A DNA stretch of 64,000 bases from Candidatus Endomicrobiellum devescovinae (GCA_031267795.1 JAIRYK010000020.1:1-64000); one strand, 5' to 3'; positions 8,188-17,826 are shown, counted from the first letter of the stretch. Numbers and translations are program-made. The notes: generated by a model from the letters alone, not told the origin.

Positions 8188-8607
8188 TTACTTTTCCTCC
8201 TTCTTATTTTTTAATTTTTCAATTATTAAGTCCAACTTTGCAGTATGAACTTCTAACTTGTTTTCTATTTTTTCTACCCGTGAAACTAAAAGTGTCCGAT
8301 ATGCTTCAAGTTGTTCATTAAATATAACATTGTTTGAATTGTTATGTCTAACAATATTTTGATTTTCCCCTAAATTCTTATTAATGTTTTCTGAATATGA
8401 AACTGACTCTTCTGTAAAATATGACAGAGGTTTCCCTGTTGCTTCTGCAATTTTCTTTAAAGATTTTAATGAAGGGTTACTGTATCCATTTATCCAATTA
8501 CTAATCTGCGTTTGAATCACTCCAATTTTCTGTCCTAAAGATTTCTGTGTTAAATCAAGTTCTCTCATAGCTTTTTTAATTTTTTGTCCAACAAATGCAT
8601 TTTTCAT
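8188..8607 (-). CDS. XRE-family phage-repressor-like regulator
   Basis: The 139-residue protein has an N-terminal HTH_3 domain (about residues 8-65, with TQKSLGQKIGV and QTQISNWING helices) and a predicted coiled coil at its C-terminus (about 100-139) instead of the peptidase domain of LexA-like repressors. The ATG follows a GGAGA site. A perfect inverted repeat lies between it and a divergent promoter, the layout of an autoregulated immunity repressor. It begins a patch of accessory and decayed genes. Confidence 0.82.
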   Translation of the reverse strand: MKNAFVGQKIKKAMRELDLTQKSLGQKIGVIQTQISNWINGYSNPSLKSLKKIAEATGKPLSYFTEESVSYSENINKNLGENQNIVRHNNSNNVIFNEQLEAYRTLLVSRVEKIENKLEVHTAKLDLIIEKLKNKKEEK

Positions 8608-8622
8608 AAAATCTCCATAATG

Positions 8623-8637
8623 ATGTTATTTTAACAT
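8623..8637. promoter_or_regulatory. Candidate operator of the XRE repressor
   Basis: ATGTTA-TTT-TAACAT is a perfect 6+3+6 inverted repeat 16 bp upstream of the repressor start. A further half-site (TAACATTA, 8701-8708) overlaps the start region of the divergent promoter. Binding by the neighbouring repressor is inferred. Confidence 0.5.
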
Positions 8638-8672
8638 TAATAAATCTATTTTATTGACGGGGAAAACAAGAC

Positions 8673-8701
8673 TTGACATTATCACCAAAAAGTGTTTTAA
8701 T
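8673..8701 (+). promoter_or_regulatory. Strong sigma70-type promoter divergent from the XRE gene
   Basis: A consensus TTGACA (8673-8678), a 17-base spacer and TTTAAT (8696-8701, one mismatch) form one of the best promoters in the window. It points away from the repressor into a stretch with no obvious coding gene but with two hairpins. Confidence 0.6.
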
Positions 8702-8707
8702 AACATT

Positions 8708-8848
8708 AAATTATAAAGACATGCTAATCCCATGCCCAAAACTTGAAACGAAAACTAAGAATAAAAAAATAGGAAGTTATCTCTTCCTAACCGAAAAGAG
8801 ACTGTAACTAGGTGCATTGGGGAATCACAAGTTGCAGTCTCTTTTATT
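8708..8848 (+). ncRNA. Candidate small RNA under repressor control
   Basis: A transcript from the promoter at 8673 would run about 140 bases. It contains a small hairpin AGGAAG/CTTCCT (8771-8788) and ends in a 16-bp stem (8794-8809 with 8830-8845, one G-U pair) followed by a T-rich run. The only reading frame inside is a 28-codon one without a ribosome site. A short regulatory RNA is plausible, as is a decayed cro-like gene with its terminator. Confidence 0.4.
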
Positions 8849-8859
8849 CTATAAAAAAA

Positions 8860-9045
8860 GTGGAAAAAATAAAAATTGAACTTCCAGAAAATTAATTAAA
8901 CGAAATAATTACAAAAGTGGCAAACATGGTCTCTTTGCAATTTGAAAAGAGAGAAGGGGAAAGCTTGTTCAAAAGAAAAAAGACAGAAAGCGGCAAGGTG
9001 TACAAAGTAAAGGGGGAACAATGCACAACGAATAATATTATTTAA
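8860..9045 (+). pseudogene. Small decayed ORF of unknown function
   Basis: A 61-codon frame from a GTG at 8860 is interrupted by TAA at codon 12 (8893-8895). The remainder encodes a lysine-rich stretch (KREGESLFKRKKTESGKVYKV) that looks coding in character. There is no clear ribosome site and I recognise no family. It may be a remnant of phage-type DNA near the XRE repressor. Confidence 0.3.
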
Positions 9046-9132
9046 ACTGCTCTATCTGCAATGCGACTAGAGCTTATGAATTTATTGAACATGTTACTGT
9101 TGATGATTAATAAACAAGCGAGGATGATTTAA

Positions 9133-9306
9133 ATGTACATAATTGAAAGCCCTTTTGCTGAAACAATTAGATTGAATAAAAATGACATTCTTTATTTTGA
9201 TTTATACGACAATTGTACGAAAATGAAAGTTGTTTTAAAAAATCACAAAGTCATTTTCCCAGAAAAAATTATTAAAACAGAAGTTATTTTTGAAAAAGGA
9301 AAATAA
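9133..9306 (+). CDS. Small hypothetical protein, 57 residues
   Basis: An ATG at 9133 lies ten bases after a GCGAGGA ribosome site and opens a 57-codon frame ending at 9306. The product begins MYIIESPFAE and is rich in lysine, isoleucine and phenylalanine with alternating hydrophobic residues, as in a small beta-rich fold. I do not recognise a family. Its place downstream of the XRE repressor and other accessory fragments suggests a phage or plasmid origin. Confidence 0.45.
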   Translation: MYIIESPFAETIRLNKNDILYFDLYDNCTKMKVVLKNHKVIFPEKIIKTEVIFEKGK

Positions 9307-9348
9307 AAGGGTTTATTTTTCAGCGGAAACATAACATTAACAAAATTT

Positions 9349-9489
9349 AACTATTTTGCTGCAGTGTGGAGCAGAGATAAGTTCGCAAGGGGAAGTTCGT
9401 GCTACTCCTGAAAGAGTTTTGAAAGTTATTGAGAAGTTCCCTAAATAAAAATTATAAGCGCCCATATGGGCGGTTTTTTAATGTAGGAA
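9349..9489 (+). repeat. Duplicated internal fragment of the amidohydrolase gene
   Basis: These 141 bp match 17264-17406, inside the amidohydrolase gene, at about 89% identity by my hand count (15 differences including a one-base gap). The copied reading frame is broken by TAA and the gap, so it is not expressed as protein. Neither flank continues the match. Confidence 0.8.
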
Positions 9490-9494
9490 TATGA

Positions 9495-9534
9495 AAAAAG
9501 ACTGTGAGAAAATAAATTTTCTCACAGTCTTTTT
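9495..9534. terminator. Perfect terminator hairpin, active in either direction
   Basis: A stem of about 18 bp centred on GACTGTGAG/CTCACAGTC with a two-base loop has an A-run on one side and a T-run on the other. It can end transcription of the reverse-strand porin-like gene and of anything arriving from the left. Confidence 0.75.
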
Positions 9535-9552
9535 CTATTAAAGAATTAGGAA

Positions 9553-10055
9553 CTAAATTTTGAATTTATATCCAAGACTTAAGATGTTTTTTGAATAATA
9601 TAATCTGCCATGATATCCGTAATAACTTGGGACGCTTTTTCCAAATGCTCCGGTACATTCATATTTGTTGTGAGTAATTTCCACTATAAGACCAAAAGAG
9701 AATTCGTACCCAAGTCCTATGGCATAATACAGTCCACCGGATACATCATCTAAAAATCTTTCATCAACACCACAATAAATATTTTTCCCAAGATTGCCTT
9801 TTATAAAAAAGCATCTGTAAGGATTTATTTGAGCTGTTACATAAACAGGCAGAAAAGAAAGTTTTTCATCGTAATTTGTATCAAGTTTCCTAGGGAAAAG
9901 ATACTGTAACCCTGCTCCAAATTTCAAAAAGTCCAATTTTGGTATATGGGTAAGATACTCTGCAGAAATAGAATAACCACTTCCTAATTTTCCTTCTTCT
10001 CCTTGTTTGTATAAATCTTTAGTCTTACCTCTACCATCCCAGCCAATTTTTTCAT
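9553..10055 (-). pseudogene. Porin-like outer-membrane beta-barrel gene, 5' part deleted
   Basis: The 127-residue open frame (9553-9936) has amphipathic beta strands and ends in LSLGYKFKI, typical of a barrel C-terminus. Its frame stays open upstream to about 10060 with no signal peptide. A good start (AAGGAG then ATG at 10055) lies in a different frame and gives only a short peptide. The simplest reading is that a deletion removed the signal-peptide region and shifted the frame. It is a paralogue of 41203-41881, sharing LDFLKFG and GLYYA-GYEF motifs. Confidence 0.7.
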
Positions 10056-10209
10056 ATATTCTCCTTTATTTATAATTAATAATTTTATGAATACACTAAG
10101 ATATATATCAAATTAAAGAATCTACATACAATTATATTATCTCATTAATGTAATAGTATCATATATTTTATATAAGGGTGAATTTTAATAATAATATAAT
10201 TTCCTAAAA

Positions 10210-10238
10210 TTGTCTTTAGATTGTAAATGTAATATAAT
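10210..10238 (+). promoter_or_regulatory. gpmA promoter
   Basis: TTGTCT (10210-10215), a 17-base spacer and TATAAT (10233-10238) are followed by the gpmA ribosome site and ATG 30 bases later. Confidence 0.65.
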
Positions 10239-10267
10239 GTCTGAAATTATAAATTGGAGGTTTGGCG

Positions 10268-11014
10268 ATGTATAAAATTGTTTTAATCAGACACGGAGAA
10301 AGTACTTGGAACAAAGAAAATAAATTTACAGGCTGGACTGACGTTGATTTATCTGAAAAAGGTGTACAAGAAGCATTAAAAGCTGGCGAACAGTTAAAAA
10401 AAGACGGATTTACTTTTGATTTGGCATATACTTCAGTTCTTAAAAGAGCTATAAAGACCCTTTGGAATGTACTTAATACTATGGATCAGGTATGGATTCC
10501 AGTTATTAAAAGTTGGAAGTTAAATGAAAGGCATTATGGTGACTTGCAGGGGCTAAACAAAGCTGAAACAGCAGCAAAATATGGCGAAGAGCAGGTAAAA
10601 ATTTGGAGAAGAAGTTATGATACACCTCCCATGCCTTTGGAAGAAAGTGACCCTAGGTATCCTGGCAAAGACATAAGATACGCTGGTCTTACAAAAAAAG
10701 AGCTTCCTTTGACAGAATGCTTAAAAGACACAGTAGAAAGAGTAGTTCCTTACTGGGAGAATGAAATAGTTCCTCAGATAAAGGCAGGCAAAAAGATTAT
10801 TATAGCTGCTCATGGGAACAGTTTGAGAGCTTTAGTTAAATATCTTGATAACATAAGTGACAATGAAATAGTAAGTTTAAACATACCTACGGCTATGCCG
10901 CTTGTTTACGAACTTGATGATAACTTGAAACCCATAAAAAGTTATTATTTGGGAGATCCTGAAGCTGTAAAAAAAGCTATGGAATCAGTTGCAAATCAAG
11001 GCAAAGCAAAATAA
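10268..11014 (+). CDS. gpmA: 2,3-bisphosphoglycerate-dependent phosphoglycerate mutase
   Basis: The enzyme interconverts 3- and 2-phosphoglycerate in glycolysis. The 248-residue protein has the phosphohistidine motif LIRHGEST at residues 5-12, the [10 protein letters not shown] segment and the second catalytic histidine in [10 protein letters not shown] place the start at ATG 10268, seven bases after GGAGG, and not at the in-frame TTG two codons earlier. The FtsH-like gene starts 37 bases downstream and may be cotranscribed. Confidence 0.96.
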   Translation: MYKIVLIRHGESTWNKENKFTGWTDVDLSEKGVQEALKAGEQLKKDGFTFDLAYTSVLKRAIKTLWNVLNTMDQVWIPVIKSWKLNERHYGDLQGLNKAETAAKYGEEQVKIWRRSYDTPPMPLEESDPRYPGKDIRYAGLTKKELPLTECLKDTVERVVPYWENEIVPQIKAGKKIIIAAHGNSLRALVKYLDNISDNEIVSLNIPTAMPLVYELDDNLKPIKSYYLGDPEAVKKAMESVANQGKAK

Positions 11015-11051
11015 ATTATATCAATCGCATAAGCTAAACAAGGGAGTACAA

Positions 11052-12692
11052 ATGATACGCAAGTTCAAAATTTATGTTAAGAATAACAAAATTTGGTTTA
11101 TTATTGGCGGTATAGTAGTTGGGCTTTTGGCTACTACGATATACGGATTAAGCCAGATGGAGTCTTTTTACAGAGTTATGACTCTTGCTACGCTACCTAT
11201 GCAGCTCCTGTTTGCGTTTGTGTCTGCCGCAGCTTTTGTGTTTATGTATATGACGTTTTTTCAAAGAGGAGGTTTCTTTAGTTTAAAGAAGAAGAAAATA
11301 AAGGCAAAAGATATAAAAGTTTCGTTTAAAGATGTTATAGGTCTTGACAGCGCAAAGAAAGAAGCTTTAGAGGTAGTCCAGCTTATTAAAGATAGAACAC
11401 AGCTTCAAAAAATAGGCGGCAAAATTATAAAAGGTATTCTTCTTATGGGTCCTCCCGGATGTGGAAAAACCTTGCTTGCAAAAGCTATAGCTACAGAATG
11501 CAATATTCCTTTTATTTCAATGGCAGGTAGCGAGTTCGTTGAGATGTTTGTTGGCGTAGGCGCAAGCAGAGTAAGAAGCCTATTTAAAAAAGCTAGGGAA
11601 TACGCATATACTGACGGCGCCTGCATAGTTTTTATAGACGAAATAGAAGTTATTGGACGAGGACGAACCTTTTCTTTTATGGGCGCAGGAGAGGAAACCA
11701 ACAGCACTCAGAACCAGCTTCTTGTAGAGATGGACGGACTTGATAACAAAAAAAGTAATGTTATAGTTATCGCAGCTACAAACGCCGACGAAAATGTTTT
11801 AGATAAAGCTTTGCTTAGACCCGGACGTTTTGACAGAAAAATTTCTATAACGATTCCGAATTTAAAAGAAAGAAAAAGTTTATTTGAGTTTTATTTAAAG
11901 AGCGTTAAAGTCTCTCCAGATATAAAAATAGACAGATTAGCAAAAAAAAGTGTATATAAATCTCCTGCTGATATTGAAAACATGATAAAAGAAGCGGCTT
12001 TAATTGCTACAAGAAAAAAGAAAGAACAAATTGACATGAAAGATTTGTCTGAGGCTATGGATAGAATAGATTTGGGTATGGAGACAAATCTAGATATGAC
12101 TCCTAGAGAACTTGAAATGACCGCCTATCACGAGGCTGGTCATGCAGTGGCAATATATTTAATGCATCCTACGGATGATGTATTTAAAGTTACTGTAAAA
12201 TCTCATCAGGGATCGCTCGGGCTTGTGGCTCATCTTCCTAAAGAAGAGTTGCATAGCACAGACAGAGAAAAATTAACTGCTGATATTATAGTTTCTTTGG
12301 CAGGTTATACTGCTGAGAAAATTAAATATAATACTTCTACAATTGGTGTTTCTGCAGATTTTAACCAAGCTATGCGAATAGCAAACGTTATGGTTTGGAA
12401 AGTTGGCATGGGAGAAAATGGCTATGTCGGAGATTTTTCGGCTATACCAAAAGAAGAGATTTCTCAGAGCTTAAAAGAAAAATTGAACAACGAGACTTTG
12501 GCTATATTAAATGCGTGCAAGACTAAAGCTGACAAATTTTTAAGAGACAATTGGGATGCTGTTGACGCTGTGGCGAAAAGGCTTGTCAAAGATAAAGAAT
12601 TGGATTTTGATGAACTAGAAGAGACAATGGCATCAGTAGGAAAAAGAAAACCCGAAATGACTAGTGCAGACAATGCAAATAATAAGGAATAG
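11052..12692 (+). CDS. ftsH: FtsH-like AAA+ zinc metalloprotease with minimal periplasmic loop
   Basis: This is a membrane-bound ATP-dependent protease. Two transmembrane segments (about residues 13-33 and 43-68) are joined by only about ten residues, whereas typical FtsH has a periplasmic domain of about 70-80. The AAA module shows GPPGCGKT (Walker A), FIDEIE (Walker B) and LRPGRFDR. The protease domain has HEAGH (zinc, catalytic Glu) and a later VSADFNQA supplying the third ligand. The start at 11052 follows AGGGAG. The 546-residue length is short for FtsH, so it may be a second, specialised paralogue. Confidence 0.9.
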   Translation: MIRKFKIYVKNNKIWFIIGGIVVGLLATTIYGLSQMESFYRVMTLATLPMQLLFAFVSAAAFVFMYMTFFQRGGFFSLKKKKIKAKDIKVSFKDVIGLDSAKKEALEVVQLIKDRTQLQKIGGKIIKGILLMGPPGCGKTLLAKAIATECNIPFISMAGSEFVEMFVGVGASRVRSLFKKAREYAYTDGACIVFIDEIEVIGRGRTFSFMGAGEETNSTQNQLLVEMDGLDNKKSNVIVIAATNADENVLDKALLRPGRFDRKISITIPNLKERKSLFEFYLKSVKVSPDIKIDRLAKKSVYKSPADIENMIKEAALIATRKKKEQIDMKDLSEAMDRIDLGMETNLDMTPRELEMTAYHEAGHAVAIYLMHPTDDVFKVTVKSHQGSLGLVAHLPKEELHSTDREKLTADIIVSLAGYTAEKIKYNTSTIGVSADFNQAMRIANVMVWKVGMGENGYVGDFSAIPKEEISQSLKEKLNNETLAILNACKTKADKFLRDNWDAVDAVAKRLVKDKELDFDELEETMASVGKRKPEMTSADNANNKE

Positions 12693-12716
12693 ATTAAGCT
12701 GTAAAACAATAATATC

Positions 12717-13457
12717 GTGAAAAAAAACTTAGTATTGCTTTTATTTGCGGTTATTTTATTAAATTCTTGCGGGGTAACCTACAAGAAAGAAAATCTTACT
12801 CAAGATTTAGAGAAATTAGTAAAGAAAGAAGCAGATCAAGAGGCAAAAGCATATATCGTAGGCAGAACTTTGTATTTAGATATGCAAGTTAAGGGTCTTA
12901 ACCCGCTTGTTGCTGAACGCGGAGAGTTTGATAAGGCTTTTAGTAAGCTAAAGATAGTAGGTGTAGATATAACAAGAGTTGTCTTAAGTAGCGATTCTGA
13001 TATTAAGTTTATGGTAGTTAACGCTTGCGATCCCGCATACACTATTCTTATCAGATTAGTGCAAAATATAGACGATACAAAGGATCACTTTTATATGCGC
13101 ATATCAAAGTCTGATTATGAATCAAGATCCCTTTTGGAAATATTTGAATATTCAATAGCAGACATTATAAGAGATAAGCACGATATTTCGCAGGACGAGT
13201 TTGTCGGAAGGATTATAGCGTCAAAGTTAAACGCTCTTCAAATTGTAGGGAACGCTCAGTATGTAGCTGTCAGAAACAAAATTTTATTTTTGGTCTTGCT
13301 TGGAAATCTCAATGTCAAGAATATATCGTTGATTGAAGATTTTTTGAAAGGACAGCTTAAAGATTATTCAAAAAAATATAATAACCCTTTTAACGTGATA
13401 GAAGTTCTTAATTTAAATGGGACAAGAGTAATGTCGGTCTTTTTAGATGCTAAGTAA
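12717..13457 (+). CDS. Lipoprotein of unknown function
   Basis: The 246-residue product has a lipoprotein signal: a basic start, a hydrophobic core and a lipobox LLNSC with the lipidated Cys at about residue 18. It should be anchored in a membrane on the periplasmic side. I recognise no domain in the rest. The start is GTG with a weak ribosome site, 25 bases after the FtsH-like gene. Cotranscription with the protease is likely, and a quality-control link is conceivable but unproven. Confidence 0.75.
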   Translation: MKKNLVLLLFAVILLNSCGVTYKKENLTQDLEKLVKKEADQEAKAYIVGRTLYLDMQVKGLNPLVAERGEFDKAFSKLKIVGVDITRVVLSSDSDIKFMVVNACDPAYTILIRLVQNIDDTKDHFYMRISKSDYESRSLLEIFEYSIADIIRDKHDISQDEFVGRIIASKLNALQIVGNAQYVAVRNKILFLVLLGNLNVKNISLIEDFLKGQLKDYSKKYNNPFNVIEVLNLNGTRVMSVFLDAK

Positions 13458-13516
13458 GTTTGCTGCACTTTTGAAAATTTTTCTAACTGATAAATATTTG
13501 CGAATTTGGAGGGAAA

Positions 13517-14071
13517 ATGTCCAAGGAGTTAGAGCAGACAGGACTGCGTATAAAAGCTATAAGAGAATCTTTAGGAATTTCTGTGCAGGATTTTTCAAAA
13601 AATATAAAAGTGAATGAAAATGTTTATCTGGATTATGAAAACGGACTTAAAGAAGTTCCTTTAGATATTCTTCATGCAATTTCAAGTAAATACAATGTTG
13701 AAATGACAGCTCTAATTACAGGAGAAGCTCCTCATCTTAAACAAATAGAGATTGTAAGAAAAGATAAAGGTCTTGTAATAGAAAGAAGAAAAGAGTATAA
13801 GTATCAGGATTTAGCGGCATGTTTTGCTCATAAAAAAGCCGAAATATTTCTTGTAACTGTTGATCCTAAAAAAGAGGCTGCAAAACACGCATATTCGCAT
13901 CCGGGGCAAGAGTTTAATTATATTCTTGAGGGGACGCTTAAAATTGTATTTGAAGGTAAAGAATATATTTTGGATCAGGGAGACTCTGTTTATTTTAACT
14001 GTGGATATAATCATACTATGATTGCCGTAGGCGGCAAGTCTGCAAAGTTTTTAGCTGTTGTGTTTAATTAA
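13517..14071 (+). CDS. XRE-cupin transcriptional regulator
   Basis: This 184-residue regulator has an N-terminal helix-turn-helix (about residues 9-64) and a C-terminal cupin_2 domain (about 112-180) with the metal/ligand motif HPGQEFNYILEG and a later YNCGYNH-like strand. Such proteins sense a small molecule in the cupin pocket. The gene lies directly upstream of an acyl-CoA synthetase gene and phosphotransacetylase, so it probably controls that acetate/acyl pathway. The start follows GGAGGG. Confidence 0.88.
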   Translation: MSKELEQTGLRIKAIRESLGISVQDFSKNIKVNENVYLDYENGLKEVPLDILHAISSKYNVEMTALITGEAPHLKQIEIVRKDKGLVIERRKEYKYQDLAACFAHKKAEIFLVTVDPKKEAAKHAYSHPGQEFNYILEGTLKIVFEGKEYILDQGDSVYFNCGYNHTMIAVGGKSAKFLAVVFN

Positions 14072-14161
14072 GAAAGGGATAAAGGCTCTTCTTAAGCCCT
14101 GTCGGGTATTAAATTATACACATCTTAAAAATCCTAAAATTTAAATAAAAAGAGAGAATAA

Positions 14162-15823
14162 ATGTTAGCTGAGAAATACGTAAAAGTTAATTTTGATTCA
14201 TATGAAGATTTTTTAAAAAACTGCAAAATAAAAGTTCCCGAAGATTTTAACTTTGGTTTTGACGTTGTGGATGAAATGGCGAGAATTGAGCCTGATAAAA
14301 AGGCTATGGTTTGGTGCAATCCTGAAGGAGACGAAGAAACGTTTACTTTCAGCAATATGAAAACTGAAAGTAACAAAACTGCAAATTTTCTTAAATCGTT
14401 AGGTTTAAAGAAAGGCGATTCGGTAATGATAATGGCAAAAAAGCGTTACGAATATTGGCATTTTGCAATTGCTTTTCATAAATTAGGAATTTTGATGATT
14501 CCTGCTACGCATCTTTTAACTGTAAAAGATATAAAGTATAGAGTTGAAGCTGCCGACATAAAAGCTATAGTTGCCGCAGCGGACAAAAGAATTACAGACG
14601 TTATAGATGAAGCAAAAAAAAATCTGCCCGTCTTAAAACATTTGATTTCCGTGAACGGACATGTGGACGGATGGATTGACTATTCAAAAGAATTAAAGAA
14701 CTTTTCTGATGTTTTTGACAGACCTATAGGCGAAGAGGCAACTGTTGCCGAAGATAAATTTTTGCTGTATTTTACTTCGGGAACTACAGGTATGCCTAAG
14801 ATGGCGTACCACGACAACTCATATCCTTTAGGTCATATTATGACTGCAAGATTTTGGCAAAACTTAGATGACAACAGTTTGCATCTTACAGTGGCAGACA
14901 CTGGGTGGGCAAAAGCGTCTTGGGGAAAAATATACGGTCAGTGGTTTTGTGGGGCGTGTATTTTTGTTTATGATTACGAAAGATTTGACGCCAAAGACTT
15001 GCTTGAAAAAATATCCAAGTACGAACTTACTTCTTTTTGTGCGCCGCCAACAGTTTACAGACATATGATAAGAGAAGATTTCTCAAAATATAATTTATCT
15101 AAATTAAAATATGCGGAAACTGCGGGAGAGCCTTTAAATCCTGAAGTTTTTTATCAGTTTAAAAAATATACAGGTCTTGAAATAAGAGAAGGTTTTGGTC
15201 AAACAGAAACCGTAGCTTTAGCTGCAATGTTCCCTTGGATAGAAGTAAGACCAGGTTCAATAGGAAAGCCTTCTGCATGGTGGGATGTGGATATTGTTGA
15301 CAGCGAAAATAAATCTTGCAAGCCGGGAGAAGAGGGGCGTCTTATAATAAGAACTGACAAAGGAAGACCAACAGGTTTGTTTCTAGGTTATTATAAAGAC
15401 GAAGCAATGACTAAAAATGTTTGGAAAGACGGTATATACGACACAGGCGATATGGTTTACAAAGACGAAGACGGATATATTTGGTTTGTAGGTCGCTCTG
15501 ACGACGTTATAAAAAGCTCGGGTTATAGAGTAGGACCTTTTGAAGTTGAAAGTGCTTTAATGGAGCACCCTTGTGTGTTAGAGTGTGCTGTAACTGGAGT
15601 TCCAGACGAATTAAGAGGAGTAATTGTAAAAGCTACAGTCGTTCTTGCCAAAGGGTATAATGCAAGCGAAGAGCTTATTATAGAACTCCAAAATCATGTT
15701 AAAAAAGTTACAGCGCCTTACAAATATCCAAGAATTATAGAGTTTGTTGATGATTTGCCAAAAACAATAAGCGGTAAAATTAAAAGAAAAGAAATAAGAG
15801 AAAAATCCAAATTTACTAAATAA
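14162..15823 (+). CDS. AMP-forming acyl-CoA synthetase (medium-chain/acetyl type)
   Basis: This ANL-superfamily enzyme activates a carboxylic acid with ATP and CoA via an acyl-adenylate. The 553-residue protein has the P-loop TSGTTGMPK (about residue 210), GEGFGQTE-type motif (A5), the YDTGDM motif (A7) and the catalytic lysine in TISGKIKR near the C-terminus. The pattern resembles the MACS/ACSM group more than bacterial Acs, so the substrate could be acetate or another short or medium acid. It is flanked by a cupin regulator and pta. Confidence 0.88.
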   Translation: MLAEKYVKVNFDSYEDFLKNCKIKVPEDFNFGFDVVDEMARIEPDKKAMVWCNPEGDEETFTFSNMKTESNKTANFLKSLGLKKGDSVMIMAKKRYEYWHFAIAFHKLGILMIPATHLLTVKDIKYRVEAADIKAIVAAADKRITDVIDEAKKNLPVLKHLISVNGHVDGWIDYSKELKNFSDVFDRPIGEEATVAEDKFLLYFTSGTTGMPKMAYHDNSYPLGHIMTARFWQNLDDNSLHLTVADTGWAKASWGKIYGQWFCGACIFVYDYERFDAKDLLEKISKYELTSFCAPPTVYRHMIREDFSKYNLSKLKYAETAGEPLNPEVFYQFKKYTGLEIREGFGQTETVALAAMFPWIEVRPGSIGKPSAWWDVDIVDSENKSCKPGEEGRLIIRTDKGRPTGLFLGYYKDEAMTKNVWKDGIYDTGDMVYKDEDGYIWFVGRSDDVIKSSGYRVGPFEVESALMEHPCVLECAVTGVPDELRGVIVKATVVLAKGYNASEELIIELQNHVKKVTAPYKYPRIIEFVDDLPKTISGKIKRKEIREKSKFTK

Positions 15824-15868
15824 AATAAAGTTTTAGAAAATTGTTGCATACTAAAGAGGGAGACATAT

Positions 15869-16870
15869 ATGGACATCAGAGAACACATTTTAGAATTAGC
15901 TAAGAAATCCAAAGGTAAAGTAATTTTGCCGGAAAGTTTTGACGCTAGAGTTTTGAAAGCTGCAGAAATGCTTACAAAAAACGGAGTTGCTTCAGTAGTA
16001 TTGCCTACTGAGAATATTGAAGAAGTTAAAAAGATTGCTGCAAATGCAAGTATAGATTTAAGCGGAATAGAAATTATAAACATGGACCAATCTCTTTTGG
16101 ACAATAACAAAGTTAAAGACTTTGTTGCCGCAAGAACTAAAAAAGGTATGGCGGAACAAGATGCGTTAGCTTTGCTAAAGAAACCTTTATATTTCTCAAT
16201 GATGTATTTAAAAAGCGGCAAGTGCAATGCTTGCGTAGGCGGAGCAGTTTATGATACGGCAGACGTTTTAAGAGCAGGCATTCATGTTATAGGTACAGCT
16301 GAAGGCATAAAGGTTATTTCTTCATATTTCCTTATGATACCTCCGGAAAATCATTCTATTATAAAAGAACCTGTTATGTTTACTGACTGCGGCGTAAATC
16401 CAGACCCTCAGGCTTTGGGGTTAAAAGACATAGCTGTTTCAACCGTAACAAACTTCAAAAAGCTTTTCCCCGGCAAAACGGCTAATGTAGCTATGCTTTC
16501 TTTCTCAACTAAAGGAAGCGCCAACAATAAAGTTTTGGAAAAAGTTATAGAAGCAACAAAGCTTACAAAAGAACATTTTAAAGAGCAAAATGACGTTAAT
16601 GTTGATGGAGAGCTTCAGTTTGACGCTTCTGTAGTGCCAGCTGTTGGAGAAAGAAAAGCTCCGGGCTCGGCTGTTGCAGGAAAAGCAAATATATTGGTAT
16701 TCCCTGATTTAAATGCAGGAAATATCGGCTATAAAATTGCAGAAAGATTTGGCGGATTCCAAGCTCTAGGACCAATTATCCAAGGGCTATCTCTTCCAGT
16801 AAGCGACTTAAGCAGAGGTTCAAGTGCGGAAGATATATACTTGATAAGCGCAATAATGCTTTTAAAATAA
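15869..16870 (+). CDS. pta: Phosphate acetyltransferase
   Basis: Pta interconverts acetyl-CoA and acetyl phosphate. The 333-residue length matches the short, single-domain bacterial type. Family segments are visible: LPESFDARVLKAAE, SFSTKGSA, DGELQFDAS, and NILVFPDLNAGNIGYK near the C-terminus. A GAGGGAGA ribosome site precedes the ATG. No ackA is in the window. With the upstream synthetase it forms an acetyl-CoA/acetyl-phosphate module. Confidence 0.94.
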   Translation: MDIREHILELAKKSKGKVILPESFDARVLKAAEMLTKNGVASVVLPTENIEEVKKIAANASIDLSGIEIINMDQSLLDNNKVKDFVAARTKKGMAEQDALALLKKPLYFSMMYLKSGKCNACVGGAVYDTADVLRAGIHVIGTAEGIKVISSYFLMIPPENHSIIKEPVMFTDCGVNPDPQALGLKDIAVSTVTNFKKLFPGKTANVAMLSFSTKGSANNKVLEKVIEATKLTKEHFKEQNDVNVDGELQFDASVVPAVGERKAPGSAVAGKANILVFPDLNAGNIGYKIAERFGGFQALGPIIQGLSLPVSDLSRGSSAEDIYLISAIMLLK

Positions 16871-16881
16871 GAAGAAACAAA

Positions 16882-17651
16882 GTGGAAATCATATATGGCC
16901 AGAGAAAGTTGCCTCTAAAGCCAGAGATTATCTTGAAAGTTTTACTAAACGCAAACTGATAACTTTGCCTACGGCTGACAACTTGCTTAAGGTCATGGAT
17001 GAGGCGGGCATCTCAAAAAGCGTCGTCTCTTCAGTTGCTTCTTATCCTCGTCAAGTTGTATCAATAAACAATTGGCTTTTCTCTATTAAGCAGAAAAGAC
17101 TTATTCCTTTTGTTTCAATACACCCTTTTTTGGACGGTTTTAAGGACGAATTAAAAAGAATACAAGACAATGCCTTTGGCATTAAATTGCAGCCTGAATT
17201 TCAAAATTTTTATGTTGATGAAAGGGCATTTCCGCTCTACGAAGAGATTCAAAAATTAAATCTAACTATTTTGCTGCATTGTGGAGCTGAAATAAGTTCG
17301 CAAGGGGAAATTCGTTCTGCCCCTGAAAGAGTTTTGAAAGTTATAGAGAAGTTCCCCGAACTAAAAATTATAGGCGCCCACATGGGCGGGTTTTTAATGT
17401 GGGAAGAAGTTTTAGAAAAGTTAGCTGGCAAAAATATATATCTTGACACCTCTGACAGTATCAGAATAATGAAAAAAGAATTGCTTGAACAATTCTTTGA
17501 AAAACACGGTTTTGACAAAATAATCTACGGATCGGACTTTCCAATTCAAGATCCAAAAGAAGAAATTGAATTTATTAAAACATTAAACATATCCGAAGAA
17601 AATAAACAAAAAATCTTATCTTGTAACATAAAAAATCTAATTAATCTTTGA
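16882..17651 (+). pseudogene. Amidohydrolase-2 family TIM-barrel gene with broken N-terminus
   Basis: The 228-residue open frame from 16965 covers most of a COG2159-type barrel, with GIKLQPEF, ILLHCGAE, IIGAHMGG, DTSDS and IYGSDFPI motifs. Upstream the same frame continues with HIWPEKVASKARDYL, which should follow the metal-binding HxH. A GTG at 16882 begins the expected VEII start, but in a different frame. A small deletion near 16890 seems to have removed the first metal histidine and shifted the frame. A shortened product from TTG 16965 is possible but would lack metal ligands. The middle of the gene is duplicated at 9349-9489. Confidence 0.7.
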
Positions 17652-17826
17652 ATAATCCGAAAAAACGAAACAATCCCGCCGAGAACTTCTAAAAAAAGCA
17701 CATCAAAAAAATCTTAAAAAACATTGTCTATAATACTCTTGTTTATGTTTCACAAATAAATATATTATTTAAGGTTTAAAAATATATTATCAAACTGGTC
17801 CCAAATCTTAGGAAAAGGAGTCTAGT

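Noticed and set aside
10262-10267. TTG start two codons before gpmA ATG
   Set aside because: It would overlap the GGAGG spacing, and the ATG at 10268 has ideal spacing and the usual [10 protein letters not shown] start.
15718-16227. 169-codon reverse ORF
   Set aside because: It is antisense to the ends of the acyl-CoA synthetase and pta genes and is rich in Leu, Ser and Phe as expected for a shadow of AT-rich coding DNA.
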